A stretch of DNA of 64,000 bases from Plotosus lineatus (taxonomy: Eukaryota > Chordata > Actinopteri > Siluriformes > Plotosidae), in NCBI GenBank assembly GCA_024760905.1, contig CM045746.1, positions 7,452,966 through 7,516,965 of the forward strand, in the 5' to 3' direction. The first letter of the stretch is position 1; every line of letters begins with the position of its first letter. A program made the position numbers and the translations under genes. Below the pieces are notes generated by a model. The model did not search any database. It was given only the letters and a program-made list of their open reading frames with translations, and had not been told where the DNA came from. Of the stretch, positions 1 through 10,166 are shown piece by piece.

Positions 1-28
1 CATCAAAACTACTTACATTTCTTCACCT

Positions 29-78
<50 letters not shown>

Positions 79-272
79 TTATATTTTATTTACATCTTAT
101 GCATTATTTTTTAATGTTTAATTGTTATAATAAGCATTTATAGCATTGGATATGTATTTATTGATATTATATACACATATACATGTATGTATACGTCAGT
201 CGGGGGGTGATCCTACTTTGCTTCGCGGGGGATCTTCATCCCAATTTACCGCGGAAAGTGAGGGATCCCTGT
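1..272 (+). mobile_element. MITE family D1, copy a (3' part, cut by window edge)
   Basis: Non-autonomous DNA-transposon-like repeat. The sequence from base 1 matches the interior of the better copy at 52284-52702, including the internal GT tract, the AT-rich middle and a closing end that reads AGTGAGGGATCCCTG. That end is the inverted complement of the left end (CAGGGATCCCTCGC) seen at 52286, so the element has short terminal inverted repeats. The next two bases are TA, as expected of a Tc1/mariner or pogo-type target. No coding capacity is visible. The class is inferred from the termini only. Confidence 0.6.
31..76. repeat. (GT)23 microsatellite
   Basis: Uninterrupted GT dinucleotide run. 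It lies at the position where other D1 copies carry a short GT tract (about 39675 and 52492), so it is an expansion inside the MITE. Confidence 0.95.
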
Positions 273-351
273 ATGTCTATCTGGGGATTTATCGCTCTAT
301 CAATTTGTGTCAAAGAAAATAATCATAAATATGAAAAAATGAAAAATAATA

Positions 352-1227
352 ATGAATGGGAAAAGTGTCCTCGGGTTATCTTTTGGAGCGTACTTCTGGA
401 GTATGTCGTTCCGGAACAGTTGCTATGGGCCATTCGGTCGCTGTATCACCGGAGACAGAGTTTGGTCTGCAATGGTAACAACAGGTCAAATTTGTTTGGA
501 GTCCGCCAAGGCTGTCCTTTGTCACCAGTTCTGTTCATAATTTTATGGACAGAATTTCTAGGTGGAGCCGAGGTGTTGAGGGGTTCTGGTTTGGTGGTGA
601 TCGGATCTCATCTGTGCTTTTAACAGGTGACGTTGTCCTTTTGGCTTCATCAATCCTGAACCTCGAGCTCTCATTGGAGCAATTTGCAGTAGTAGGTGAA
701 GGGGCCTGGAAGAGAATCAGCACCTCCAAGTCCAAGGCCATGATTCTCAGCCAAAAAAAGGTGGAATGCACCCTCCGGGTCGGGAATGAGGTCCTGCCCC
801 AAGTGGAGGAGTTCAGGTATCTCTGGATTACACAAGTAAGGGGCAGGCAGATCGCTGCAGCCTCTTCTGCTAAGTGGAGCTTGTACTGGTCTGTTGTGGT
901 GAAGAGGGAGCTGAGCCGCAAGAAGAAGCTCTCAATTTACCTGTTGACGTATGTTCCAACCCTCACCTATGGTCACAAGCTTTGGGTAGGCGGGCGAAAG
1001 AACAAGATCATGGTCACAAATGGCTGAAATGAGCTTCCTTCACTGGGTGGTGGGGCTCTCCCCTAGAGAGAGTGTGAGAAGGTCAGCCATATGGGAGGAG
1101 ATTGGAGTAGAATCATGGCTCCTCAGCATTGAGATGAGCTAGTTGAGGTGATTGGACCTCATTGCTTAGGCTGCTGACCCCGTGACCCGATCCTGAATTA
1201 AGCGAACTAAGATGATGATGATGATGA
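352..1227 (+). mobile_element. LINE family B, copy B1, 5'-truncated
   Basis: 3' third of an APE-type non-LTR retrotransposon, homologous over its whole length to the longer copy at 41993-45350. Frames read reverse transcriptase block B (RQGCPLSPVLFII), then the segment between the catalytic block and the thumb (ISTSKSKAMILS) and the C-terminal region (YVPTLTYGHKLWV). The frames shift several times and the FADD block is destroyed. It ends with an ATG-repeat tail near 1210. LINE 5' truncation explains the missing endonuclease. An old, dead copy. Confidence 0.8.
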
Positions 1228-1486
1228 AAATATGAAGGCCATAGAAGGTTAAATTCAAGGCTATAAGAATGTTTTGATGGAGAATAGATTCAGTCATTTT
1301 TTTTTCCGATACTCATGGTATATGAGGTGACATTCCAGTTTTTGAGCAGCCAATTAGAACACACCGTTGACAATATCCAGAGGGTGTAAATATTATAATA
1401 ATAGAATTTTGACTCTGAGAGACTTTTGAAGAAGTGACTAATATGAAAATCCTGCAGATTAACTCAGCTTATGTTTTCTTGATCCC

Positions 1487-1724
1487 TAGTGCAACTAACT
1501 GGGCTATCAAAGGCCGGCCATGTGTCTCACTATATATGATGTGAGGCTCATGTAAAAGAATCATTGCTGACTTTTGTAAAGAGAAGCTGCATGTTTCTGC
1601 CCTGCAATGGACTGGCGAGCTATCTATGGTGTACTCCTCCCTTGCCCAGAGTCGGCTGAGATAGGTCCAGTCTCCCCACGACCCTAATTAGGATTAAGCT
1701 GTTCAGAAAATGAATGAATGAATG
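1487..1724 (+). mobile_element. SINE S1b, 5'-truncated
   Basis: Lacks the tRNA-like head and starts at the body motif AACTGGGCTATCAAAGGC. It then runs through the body shared with other copies to the tail TAATTAGGATTAAGC and ends in AATG repeats. The tail resembles L2-type LINE tails; that is inference. Confidence 0.75.
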
Positions 1725-2683
1725 TTTTTCTAAACTTGATGTGTGATCATATGGATTCATGTGGCTGAAGGGAAAGCTGATGGTGGGAGTTGATTACCTG
1801 CAATCTGATGAAAGCCTGCAGGAGATCAGGAGGAGAAATCCAATCCCGTTCCAGCTCCAGCTGTCAGAAAAAGTGTGAGGAATCCAAAACGAATGATCCG
1901 ATTGCAGGACATAATGAAACAAATGTGGTGCACCTTCGTTCAGGTCCATTTCCCCAGCTGAGCCCTCCTCCAGCTGGAGGATAAAAAATCAAGTTCTGGT
2001 AGCCTGGAAGCATAGTCCTGCGAGGCCGAAGAGGAGGAAATAAGCCTGTGCAGGTAATTCAGCGTGGAGGAGTGTGTGTCATCGATCAAAGAAACAAAAT
2101 GCAGCTAAACGTTTCTCTCCTGGCCAATGCATCATGGGCTGCCACGGTAATCTGCTTCTTCAGATCAACCAGGCACTGTGGGATGAAACCTACGTGAATT
2201 TAGCCTATAACCTGCTGAGGTTCCACTTTTAAAACAATTCCAGAATTATTGGCACCCTTTATAACAAACCCATCAAATTCATATAAAACTATAAAAGGAA
2301 TAAGAATTGTATTGTGATGTTTTGAGCTGAAACAAATCATGATACAGTTACTTTAGAGTGAAGCAAAAAAAGAAAAAGAAAAAAAAAGCCAGTATTTTTA
2401 AAAATGTAATAATAATTTAAAAAAGTACACATGTTTATTGATATTTACTTTTAAAATTTTTATTCATGTTTGAGGGCCATTATTCTTAAAATAAAAATAC
2501 AGTATGCTAGATATATTGAACAGAATTAATGCAAACAACAACAATGATAAAAAACAATAATGGATACAAAAGTATATATCTGTTAACCTATCTATAATTT
2601 GAGGGTTAGGGTACAATGAAAAAAAAAAAGATTACCTTGTTTACAAAAATGCTAATTTCCATTTTAGCCTTACTTTGATATGA
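1725..2683. other. No gene seen; unique or decayed sequence
   Basis: No convincing coding frame. Around 2230-2330 the text (AATTATTGGCACCC) resembles a decayed Tc1-type terminal region but no partner end was found. 2340-2620 is AT-rich with A-runs. Confidence 0.5.
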
Positions 2684-2880
2684 GATTTCCTTTCGGCTAT
2701 TTCCCTTTATCAGGGGTCGCCACAGCAAATGATTCGCACGATTGATTTGGCATAGGTTTTTACGTCGGATGCCCTTCCTGACACAACCCTTTAGCAATGG
2801 ACAGAAACACGCTGACGGCGTTGCAGCTACTCTTAAGAAAGTCAGCAATGGTTCTTTTACATGAACCTCTTACCATAGAC
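2684..2880 (-). mobile_element. SINE S1a, 5'-truncated
   Basis: Minus-strand SINE. Its 3' tail reads GCTGTGGCGACCCCTGA followed by AGCCGAAAGGAAA, the same terminus as LINE A. Inside is the GGGCATCCGACGTAAAA box, also found in the LINE A 5' UTR. The body ends at 2880, before the tRNA head. LINE A1 begins a few bases further on and duplicated the edge of this SINE. Confidence 0.8.
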
Positions 2881-2920
2881 TTTGATATTTTCTTTCTTCT
2901 TTTCCTTTCGGCTGTTCCCT

Positions 2921-3864
2921 TCAGGGGTCGCCACAGCAAATGATCTGCCTCCATCTCTCCCTATCCTCTGCATCTTCTACTCTTACTCCAACGACCTTCA
3001 TGTCCGCCTTCACCGCATCCATAAATCTTCTCTTTGGTCTTCCTCTGGGCCTTTTGCCTGGTAGTTCCAACCTCAGCATCCTATGACCAATATACTCATT
3101 ATCCCTCCTCTGTACATGTCCAAACCATCTCAATCTAGCCTCTCTGACTTTGTCTCCAAAACATCTAACATGTGCTGTCCCTCTGATGTACTCATTTCTG
3201 ATCCTATCCATCCTCGTTACTCCCAAAGAGAACCTCAACATTTTCATCTCTGCTACCTCCAACTCTGACTCCTGTCTTTTCCCCAGGGCCACTGTCTCTA
3301 AACCATACAACATTGCTGGCCTCATCACCGTCTTGTACACTTTTCCCTTCATTCTTGCCGATGCTCTCCTATCACACATCACACCGCACACTTTTCTCCA
3401 TCCATTCCAACCTGCCTGCACGCGCTTCTTCACCTCTTTTCCACACTCTCCATTGCTCTGGATTGTTGAGCCTAAGTACTTAAAATCCTCCACCTTCTTT
3501 ATCTCTGCCCCCTGTAACCTCAAAGTTCCTCTTGGGTCCTTGTCGTTCACACACATGTATTCTGTCTTACTAAGACTAACCTTCAATCCCCTCCTTTCCA
3601 GGGCATACCTCCACCTCTCTAGATTTTCCTCCACTTGGTCTCTGCTCTCACGACAGATCACTATGTCATCTTGTCATCTGCAAACATCATAGTCCATGGA
3701 GATTCTTGTCTAACCTCGTCTGTTAGCCTGTCCATCACAATCGCAAACAAGAAGGGGCTGAGAGCTGACCCTTGATGCAGTCCCACCTCCACCTTGAACT
3801 CTTCTGTCACACCGACAGCACACCTCACCACTGTCTTACATCTCTCATACATGTCCTGCACCAC
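2921..3864 (-). pseudogene. LINE A1 ORF, part 2: RT palm to C-terminus, frameshifted
   Basis: Continuation of the A1 protein in two frames. 3661-3864 holds RT block B ([20 protein letters not shown]) and the catalytic block as MMFADDK. There an 8-bp duplication around 3665-3675 (GTCATCTT repeated, absent from A7) shifts the frame. 2921-3661 then gives 246 aa with YLGSTIQSNGECGKEV, a thumb-like region and the Arg-rich C-terminus (GKRPRGRPKRRFMD) that ends next to the 3' UTR. Both lesions are local and specific to this copy. Confidence 0.85.
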
Positions 3865-3865
3865 T

Positions 3866-5974
3866 CTAACATACTTCTCTGCCAGACTTCCTCATGCAAT
3901 ACCACAGTTCTTCTCTCAGCACCCTGTCATATGCTTTCTCCAGATCCACAAAGGCACAATGCAGCTCCTTCTGACCTTCTCTGTACTTCTCTATTAACAT
4001 CCTCAAAGCAAACACTGCATCTGTGGTGCTCTTTCTTGGCATGAAACCAAACTGTTGTTCACAAATGCTGACCTCTGCCCTTAGTCTTGCTTCCACTATT
4101 CTTTCCCATAGCTTCATTGTATGGCTCATCAACTTTATCCCTCTGTAGTTGCCACAACTCTGTACATCTCCCTTGTTCGAAAAAATGGGCACACGCACAC
4201 TTCTCCTCCATTCCTCTGGCATCTGCTCACTTTCTAAGACCTTGTTGAATATTCTTGTCAGAAAATTTACTGCTACCTCCCCTAGACACTTCCATACCTC
4301 AACTGGTATGTCATCAGGGCCAACTGCCTTTCCACTCTTCATCCTCTTCAATGCCCTCCTCACTTCTCCCTTACTAATCTTTGCCACTTCCTGCTCCTCA
4401 ACGGTCACCCCTTCTACTCTTTTTTCTCTCTCATTTTCCTCATTCATCAGCTCTTCAAAGTACTCTTTCCATCTTCCCAGCACACTTCTGTCATCAGTCA
4501 ATACATTTCCCTCTCTGTCCTTTATCACTCTAACTTGCTGCACGTCTTTCCCATCTCTATTTCTCTGCTGTGCTAACCTGTATAGATCATTTTCTCCCTC
4601 CTTACTGTTCAACCTATCATACAAGTCATCATACGCCCTCTGTTTGGCCTTTGACACTGCTACCTTCGCCTTACGCTGTGTCTCCCTGTACTCCTGTTTA
4701 CTCTCTTCGGTCTTCTCAATGTCCCACTTCTTCTTGGCTAACCTCTTCTTTTGTACACACTCCTGCACTTCCTCATTCCACCACCAAGTCTCCTTATGTA
4801 CTTTCATTCCAGAGGACACACCAAGTACTCTCCTACCGGTCTCCCTGATCACATTGGCTGTGGTTGTCCAGTCCTCTGGAAGCACTTCCTGACTACCCAA
4901 AGCCTGTTTCAACTCCTCCTTGAAGACAACACGACACTCTTCCTTTTTCAGCTTCCACCACTTTGTCTTCTGCTCTGCCTTTGCCTTTTTCACCTTTCTC
5001 ACCATCAGTGTCATCCTGCACACCACCATCCTATGCTGTTTGGCAACACTCTCACCCACTACTACTTTGCAGTCACTGACTTCCTTCAAATTACATCGCC
5101 TACACAAGATGTAGTCTACCTGTGTGCTCTTACCTCCGCATTCATAAGTCACCCTATGCTTCTGTTTCTTCTTGAAGAAAGTATTCACCACAGCCATTTC
5201 CATCCTTTTTGCAAAATCGATCAACATCTGTCCTTCTGTGTTCCTGTCCTGGATACCAAACCTGCCCATCACTTCCTCGTCTCCTCTGTTGCCTGCACCA
5301 ACATGTCCATTTAAGTCTGCTCCAATGACCACTCTTTCACCTCTGGGGGTACTCTGCATCACTTCATCTAAGTCACTCCAGAATCTCTCCTTCTCTTCTA
5401 GCTTACATCCTGCCTGTGGGGCATAAGCACTAACAACATTGACCATCACGCCTTCAATTTCTAACTTGAGACTCATCACTCTGTCTGACACTCTTTTCAC
5501 TTCTAGAACATTCCTGAAAAACTCCTCCTTCAAGATGACTCCTACTCCATTTCTCTTCCCATCCACACCATTATAAAACAGTTTAAACCCTGCTCCTAAG
5601 CTTCTAGCCTTTCTACCTTTCCACCTTGTCTCCTGAACACACAGTATGTCCACCTTCCTCCTCTGCATCATGTCAGCCAGCTCCCTATCTTTTCCTTGCA
5701 TAGTTCCAACATTCAAAGTCCCTACTCTCAGTCCTAGGCTCACGCATTTCCTCTTCTCTATCTGCCTACGGACACGCCTCCCGCCTCTCCTTCGACGTCT
5801 TCGACCAACAGTAGTCCAATTTCCATCAGCACCCTGTTGGTTGACAGCACTGATGGCGGTCGTTGTTAACCCGGGCCTCGACCGATCCGGTATGAATTCT
5901 GTATTGATCATTTGCATTTTTAAATGTGGCAGAAGTTTTACGCCGGATGCCCTTCCTGTCGCAACCCTCAGCAT
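3866..5974 (-). CDS. LINE A1 ORF, part 1: APE endonuclease plus N-terminal half of RT (702 aa)
   Basis: Longest intact LINE A frame in the window. The N-terminal basic stretch (RRRRRRGGRR, around residue 60) is followed by an APE-like endonuclease: LRVGTLNVGTMQ, then ILCVQETRWKG with the catalytic Glu, VVSAYAPQAG, IGADLNGHVGAG (DxN motif) and QVDYILCRR. A Lys-rich linker with WWWNEEVQECVQKKRLAKKK leads into RT: RRSVRVPIFSNKGDVQSCGN, then KLMSHTMKLWERIVEARL, FGFMPRKSTTDAVFALR and the catalytic FVDLEKAYD. Target-primed reverse transcription is the known activity of such proteins. The frame breaks after MRKSG, where a 5-bp deletion near 3881, relative to A7, joins it to another frame. The start is the first Met; a later Met is possible. 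Confidence 0.85.
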   Translation of the reverse strand: MLRVATGRASGVKLLPHLKMQMINTEFIPDRSRPGLTTTAISAVNQQGADGNWTTVGRRRRRRGGRRVRRQIEKRKCVSLGLRVGTLNVGTMQGKDRELADMMQRRKVDILCVQETRWKGRKARSLGAGFKLFYNGVDGKRNGVGVILKEEFFRNVLEVKRVSDRVMSLKLEIEGVMVNVVSAYAPQAGCKLEEKERFWSDLDEVMQSTPRGERVVIGADLNGHVGAGNRGDEEVMGRFGIQDRNTEGQMLIDFAKRMEMAVVNTFFKKKQKHRVTYECGGKSTQVDYILCRRCNLKEVSDCKVVVGESVAKQHRMVVCRMTLMVRKVKKAKAEQKTKWWKLKKEECRVVFKEELKQALGSQEVLPEDWTTTANVIRETGRRVLGVSSGMKVHKETWWWNEEVQECVQKKRLAKKKWDIEKTEESKQEYRETQRKAKVAVSKAKQRAYDDLYDRLNSKEGENDLYRLAQQRNRDGKDVQQVRVIKDREGNVLTDDRSVLGRWKEYFEELMNEENEREKRVEGVTVEEQEVAKISKGEVRRALKRMKSGKAVGPDDIPVEVWKCLGEVAVNFLTRIFNKVLESEQMPEEWRRSVRVPIFSNKGDVQSCGNYRGIKLMSHTMKLWERIVEARLRAEVSICEQQFGFMPRKSTTDAVFALRMLIEKYREGQKELHCAFVDLEKAYDRVLREELWYCMRKSGREVC

Positions 5975-6498
5975 TTATCCGGGCTTGGGACCGGCATAAG
6001 GGGGAGAGACACTGGTTAGTGCCCCCCCCCCCGCGCGCCTCATGGCTGCATTTACCATAGACTTTGATGTAAGTGTCGTTAATGCTTTAACTGTTTATTT
6101 TAAATTATCTATCTCTCTTATCTAGCTTACACAGGTATATATTTATTATATATGTACACCTAATATACATATACTCATTGCTAATTCCTTGTTATGTCAA
6201 TGTTTTACTTCAATGCTGGTTATATTATTTACTATATACAGTGGTACCTCACTTTACCAAATTAATCCATTCCAGAGCCTTTATCTTAAACTGAACCGCA
6301 TTTTCCATGTAAAAAGTGTGATTCGTTTTAAGGCCCTCCAATACTTCCCCCTAAACCCTTTACAAATTATAAAAGCATACCTTTTTAGACCTCCTTCTGC
6401 TTCAATATCGTACCGATGGTAGACAGGTTTGGCCATATTCCTTTACGATATCACTCGAGCCTGTTTTTTCTTCTCACTCGCACCGGAAATCATGCACA

Positions 6499-6525
6499 TG
6501 TGTGTGTGTGCGTGTGTGTGTGCAT

Positions 6526-6572
<47 letters not shown>

Positions 6573-6583
6573 CGTGCGTGTGT
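6499..6583. repeat. Compound GT microsatellite inside D2a
   Basis: GT repeats interrupted by single CG and CA steps. Confidence 0.9.
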
Positions 6584-6835
6584 TGACCATGTCTTCTTAG
6601 CAGAGTTTTAATCTTACAAATGTTTATGGAAGGTTAAAATCCTGAGTCAAGCGATAAAGCATAAAACAACAGTAATTATGTCCTTTACACGAAAAGCATT
6701 ATTGGAGATAATAGCCAATATATAATAGCAATGCAGAATAGCCAATGGGAGGGAGGGAGCTGCGTCATCCCTCCTAGATAATGAGACGATAGTGGGGCGG
6801 GATGTTTGAACGTCATTGATGGAAGAGCAGCTTGT

Positions 6836-6935
6836 GCATTGTTTGAATGTTTGAATGGCGTGTTTTAAAGTTTGAATGGTGCGTTTTAATGTTTGAATGG
6901 CGCATTTGAATGTTTGAATGGCGCGTTTGGCGCAT
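6836..6935. repeat. Short tandem array, about 20-22 bp unit, inside D2a
   Basis: About five imperfect copies of TTTGAATGGCGCGTTTTAA. D2b has only one related unit (GAAGCGTTTGAATTTTTAA), so the array probably expanded after D2a inserted. Confidence 0.75.
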
Positions 6936-7460
6936 TTCGTAAGGATAACTTGTTTCGTATACAGAGATAAAAAAAAATTTGGAAAATGCTTTTCGTAACC
7001 AGGATTTTTCATTTTCTGGGACTATCATAAGGCGAGGTACCACTCTATACTGCAAATGTATTATCTTGTTTACTGTATATGTAGGTACAGAATGATCTGG
7101 AGAGGGATGGGCTCTGCCAGGCCAAATCAGCCCAAGTCTCGCCATGAAGGCACCCCAACGACATCCTCAGATGTTAAGGGATAAGTGAAATGAAGTGAAG
7201 GTACAGAATGTAATTCCATCAACATTCTAATTTCCGATAATACATATGATACATTTCAATAATAAATAATTTCACTGATAATTTGGTTTAAAAATGTCAG
7301 CAGTAGCACTTAGTCACAAAATGATTATTGCACTCATATTACAAATAACAATAGTGTATAGTTCTATAACAATAGATATACCAATATATATAACAATAGA
7401 TTACATATACATATAGATACATATTACATAACAATATAACAATAGTTCTATAATAATAGA

Positions 7461-7816
7461 AGGGGCAGTGGTGGTCTAGTGGTATAGGGCGCTGGATCGC
7501 TGATCCAAAGGTTGGGGGTTCGAGTCCCACTCTCCACAAGGTTGTCACTGTCCCTCCCAGTGCAGCTAACGGGGTTATCAAAGGCAGGCCATGTCTCTCA
7601 CTGTCTATGGTGAGAGGCATGTAAAAGAACCATTGCTGACTTTCGTAAAGAGTAGGCTGCAAAGTCGTCAGCGTGTTTCTGTCCCTTGCTATAAAAGGGT
7701 TGTGACAGAAAGGCATATGATGTAAAAACTTCTGCCAAATCAAACGTGCGAATCAAATGATTCGCTATGGCGTCTCCTGAGTAAAAGGGAAAAAGCCAAA
7801 AGGAAGACAGACAGAC
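7461..7816 (+). mobile_element. SINE S1a, full length with tRNA-like head
   Basis: The head starts GGGGCAGTGGTGGTCTAGTGG (A box TGGTCTAGTGG) and contains an exact pol III B box, GGTTCGAGTCC, near 7519. The D-arm region looks like tRNA-Glu. The body and GGGCATCCG-like box (here GGCATATGATGTAAAAA) follow, then the LINE A-type terminus (GCTATGGCGTCTCCTGA). Pol III transcription is the known mode for such SINEs. A perfect 20-bp direct repeat lies at 7338-7357 and 7817-7836, leaving about 100 bp of AT-rich sequence between the left repeat and the head. Confidence 0.85.
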
Positions 7817-7836
7817 ATTACAAATAACAATAGTGT

Positions 7837-8491
7837 CCATAATTGAATGTTATCATAATTTAGTACCATAGACGATCGTAAAAGTATTAAATATTACTGT
7901 AAAAATACTATACACATATACTGTGATAGTTCTTTTTTCAGAAGGAACAAATTTTTCAAATAAATGCTAATATGAATTTCATTCACCATTAGCTTCTATT
8001 ATTCTCTGCCTGGAACATGAGGAAGACAAACTCCCTGTGTTTTCTAATCTGTGTGATCAAAAAGTTTATGTGATCTCAATAGAAGGCAATGAAATGATGC
8101 AGAAGCGGTGCAATAGTGCTAAATTTGCTAGCATAACAGTAACAAGGAAAAAACAACCGCTCAAAGCTGAGATCAAAGCTACAAAGAAGCCAAAGGAAGG
8201 AAGCGTGAAACCCATCCGTTACTCAGACATCATGATGCATTATTCATCAAAGCTCTTAGATCATCTTATTCACAATGAATGAGCTGTCGGAGAATTAGCG
8301 CTTAGCGAAGCCCATGTGAACCTGGCTGTCAGTGGCCTTGTGGAGTTAAAGTCAGGAATGTTGGGTGAAATTTTACATCATGCTGGCTGCTATGCTAATT
8401 AAGCGTTGTGGTTAATCTAAGTGTAGAAGCCATTCTGTAATTATAGCAACAATAATAAACCCATTTTATCTTATCTCAGAGATGAAGAATT
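7837..8491. other. No gene seen
   Basis: Unique-looking AT-rich sequence. A short plus-strand frame at 8037-8282 (81 aa, Lys-rich) has no recognisable domain, splice signals or conservation evidence. I do not call it a gene. Confidence 0.5.
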
Positions 8492-8500
8492 TATCTGAAA

Positions 8501-8849
8501 TAGTTCAGTTCAGTTTCTGTAACCGCTTAATCCTAGTTTGGGTTGCGGGGAGGCTGGTGCCCATCCCAGCCAACTTCGGGCGAGGGCAGAGTATATCCTG
8601 GACAGCTCGCCAGGCCATCGCAGGGCAAAAACACGCTGACGGCTTTGCAGCCTACTCTTGTCGAAAGTCATCAAAATGGTTCTTTTACATGCCTCACACC
8701 ATAGACAGTGAGAGATATGGCTGGCCTTTGATAACCCAGTGAACTGCACTGGGGGGGGGGGCAGTGACAACCTTGTGGAGAGTGGGACTCGAACCCCCAA
8801 CCTTTTGATCAGCGATCCAGCGCCCTATACCATTAGACCACCACTGCCC
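8501..8849 (-). mobile_element. SINE S1b, full length
   Basis: Minus strand. The tRNA-like head (complement of GGACTCGAACC and CCATTAGACCACC) lies at the right. The body is shared with S1a, but the 3' part is the L2-like tail (complement of TAATCCTAG...GGGATGGGCACCAGCC). The flanking repeat ATCTGAAA at 8493-8500 and 8851-8858 is a probable target-site duplication. Confidence 0.85.
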
Positions 8850-8858
8850 TATCTGAAA

Positions 8859-9222
8859 CGGAATAGAATCAATTTCAGAAAGGGGTTTTGGTGAGCTCAG
8901 AGCTACTAGCTCAAAATGATGCTTCGACAAATATTTGCGCTTATCTAAAATAATAGGATTTCAAGCATTGACCTTAAGGTTTAAGTTAGTGTGACCTACT
9001 AGTTCAAAACGGGATTAGCCGGTAGGGTAAAGGTAAACACATTCAGTCATTTCCAAATGTCATTAAGGCTATTTAGCATGCATGCTACGTTATAATGAGT
9101 TTTTTTAAAGGGCTTATTAGGTTCGTACCAGCTAAGGCAAAATTATATCAGCCATCCAGGCAAGTACATTCCAAAAAAAAAAAAAATAGCTCTGAAAAAA
9201 TAAATAACTGAAAAAGATCAAT
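8859..9222. other. No gene seen
   Basis: Unique-looking sequence with an A-run near 9174-9185. Confidence 0.5.
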
Positions 9223-9394
9223 AGCCGCAATGGTGGCCTGGTGGTAGGGTGCTGGACTAATGATCCCAAGGTTAGGGGTTCAAGCCCCACTATTAATAGG
9301 TCATTGGCATGTACTTTGCCCTTGCCCAAAGTTGAGATGGGCAGCAGTCTCCGTGTGATCCTAATCAATATTAAATTATTCAGAAAATGAATGA
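9223..9394 (+). mobile_element. SINE S1b, internally deleted
   Basis: Has the tRNA-like head (TGGTGGCCTGGTGG; B box GGTTCAAGCCC) joined directly to the L2-like tail (GAGATGGGCAGCAGTC). Most of the shared body is missing. Ends in AATGAATG and an A-run. Confidence 0.7.
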
Positions 9395-9629
9395 AAAAAA
9401 AAAATCAGTGAGTTAGTTTAGTAGGTCGGGTAAAGAAATTGTTCTTTAAATTTGAATAAAATGACTATTAAAAGACTTTTAAATCCCATCAGCCAATATT
9501 TTACTCGCAACAGGACATAGATAACATAACAAATGTTTAAAATAAGAAATTTTAATTTGATTTCTGCTACAGGGCCCTGTTACAGACATGATAGTTGTGA
9601 GTTGTTCTCCCAACTGAATGTTTTTATAC
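9395..9629. other. No gene seen
   Basis: Unique-looking AT-rich sequence between SINEs. Confidence 0.4.
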
Positions 9630-9906
9630 TCATTCATGAATTTCCTAAACCGCTTAATCCTAATTAGCATCACGGGAAGACTGGTGCCCGTGTCCGCCGA
9701 CTGACATGTACATTCTCTTTCTGAAAGTCAGCAACGGCTCTTTTACATGAACTTCTCACCGCAGACAGTGAGAGACATGGCCAGCCTTTGATAACCCAGT
9801 TGGTTGCTCTGGGGGTCAGCAATGACAACCTGGTGATAGTAGGGCTTGAAACCCCAACCTTCAAATCAAAAATCCAGCACCTTCCCATCAGGCCACCACT
9901 GACCCT
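9630..9906 (-). mobile_element. SINE S1b, diverged
   Basis: Complement of the L2-like tail (CGCTTAATCCTAATTAG), then the body (TAACCCAGTTGG) and a degenerate tRNA-like head ending in GGCCACCACTG. The middle is shortened. Confidence 0.7.
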
Positions 9907-10028
9907 CTTTTTATATTCCCTTGCTTTTTTAACCATTTGTTGCCCCCATTCCAACGTTTTTGTGACTTCTAGCAGGCATCAAATGTGTGTATAGAATTTA
10001 AAAAATTTTTCTTTTAAGCATTAGTGAT

Positions 10029-10166
10029 GATCGCTGTGGTGTTACCTGGTGGTCAATGTGCTGGATCACTGATACCAAGGTTAGGGGTTCAAGCCACACT
10101 CTCAACAGGTTTTTAAGTTGGGGGCTGACTGTAGTTACCATGCAATTAAATTTAAGCTAATTGATT
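10029..10166 (+). mobile_element. SINE S1b, short diverged copy
   Basis: Degenerate tRNA-like head with B box GGTTCAAGCC near 10085, followed by a short decayed tail ending in ATTC repeats. The body is missing. Confidence 0.55.

Larger units (their letters stand above)
2887..6051 (-). mobile_element. LINE family A, copy A1, near full length (3165 bp)
   Basis: APE-type non-LTR retrotransposon on the minus strand. It is bounded by a perfect 17-bp target-site duplication, TTACCATAGACTTTGAT, at 2870-2886 and 6052-6068. The 3' end (low coordinates) is GGCGACCCCTGAAGG, AGCCGAAAGGAAAAG and a GAA-rich tail. The 5' UTR (about 5940-6051) carries the GGGCATCCGGCGTAAAA box and a G-run. One ORF encodes endonuclease and reverse transcriptase. 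The protein resembles RTE/BovB-derived proteins annotated as craniofacial development protein 2-like; that placement is from memory of the family. It is nearly identical to A7 at 59075-62238. Confidence 0.9.
6239..7045 (+). mobile_element. MITE family D2, copy a (807 bp, TA-flanked)
   Basis: Terminal inverted repeats CAGTGGTACCTC (6239) and GAGGTACCACTC (ending 7045) match in 11 of 12 positions. TA flanks both sides (6237-6238 and 7046-7047), as in Tc1/mariner insertion. There is no transposase. The interior holds a GT tract (6499-6583) and a tandem array (6836-6935). It shares interior segments (GGGGCGGGATGTT; TTTCGTAA) with D2b at 32262. Confidence 0.75.

Noticed and set aside
4149..4892. 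Long plus-strand frame opposite LINE A1, and similar ones opposite every LINE A copy
   Set aside because: It is the antisense shadow of the A1 ORF; Leu/Ser/Pro-rich, no domain, and it recurs opposite each copy.
7461..7535. Possible functional tRNA gene
   Set aside because: A and B boxes are good, but the cloverleaf is incomplete at the acceptor stem and the same head occurs in many SINEs.
8037..8282. 81-aa frame in unique sequence
   Set aside because: No domain, no promoter or splice context, length within chance for this amount of sequence.
10100..10125. TTAAGTTGGGGGCTGACTGTA resembling the D2b right terminus
   Set aside because: It lies inside a decayed SINE and there is no other D2 sequence next to it. 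The match is notable but could be chance.
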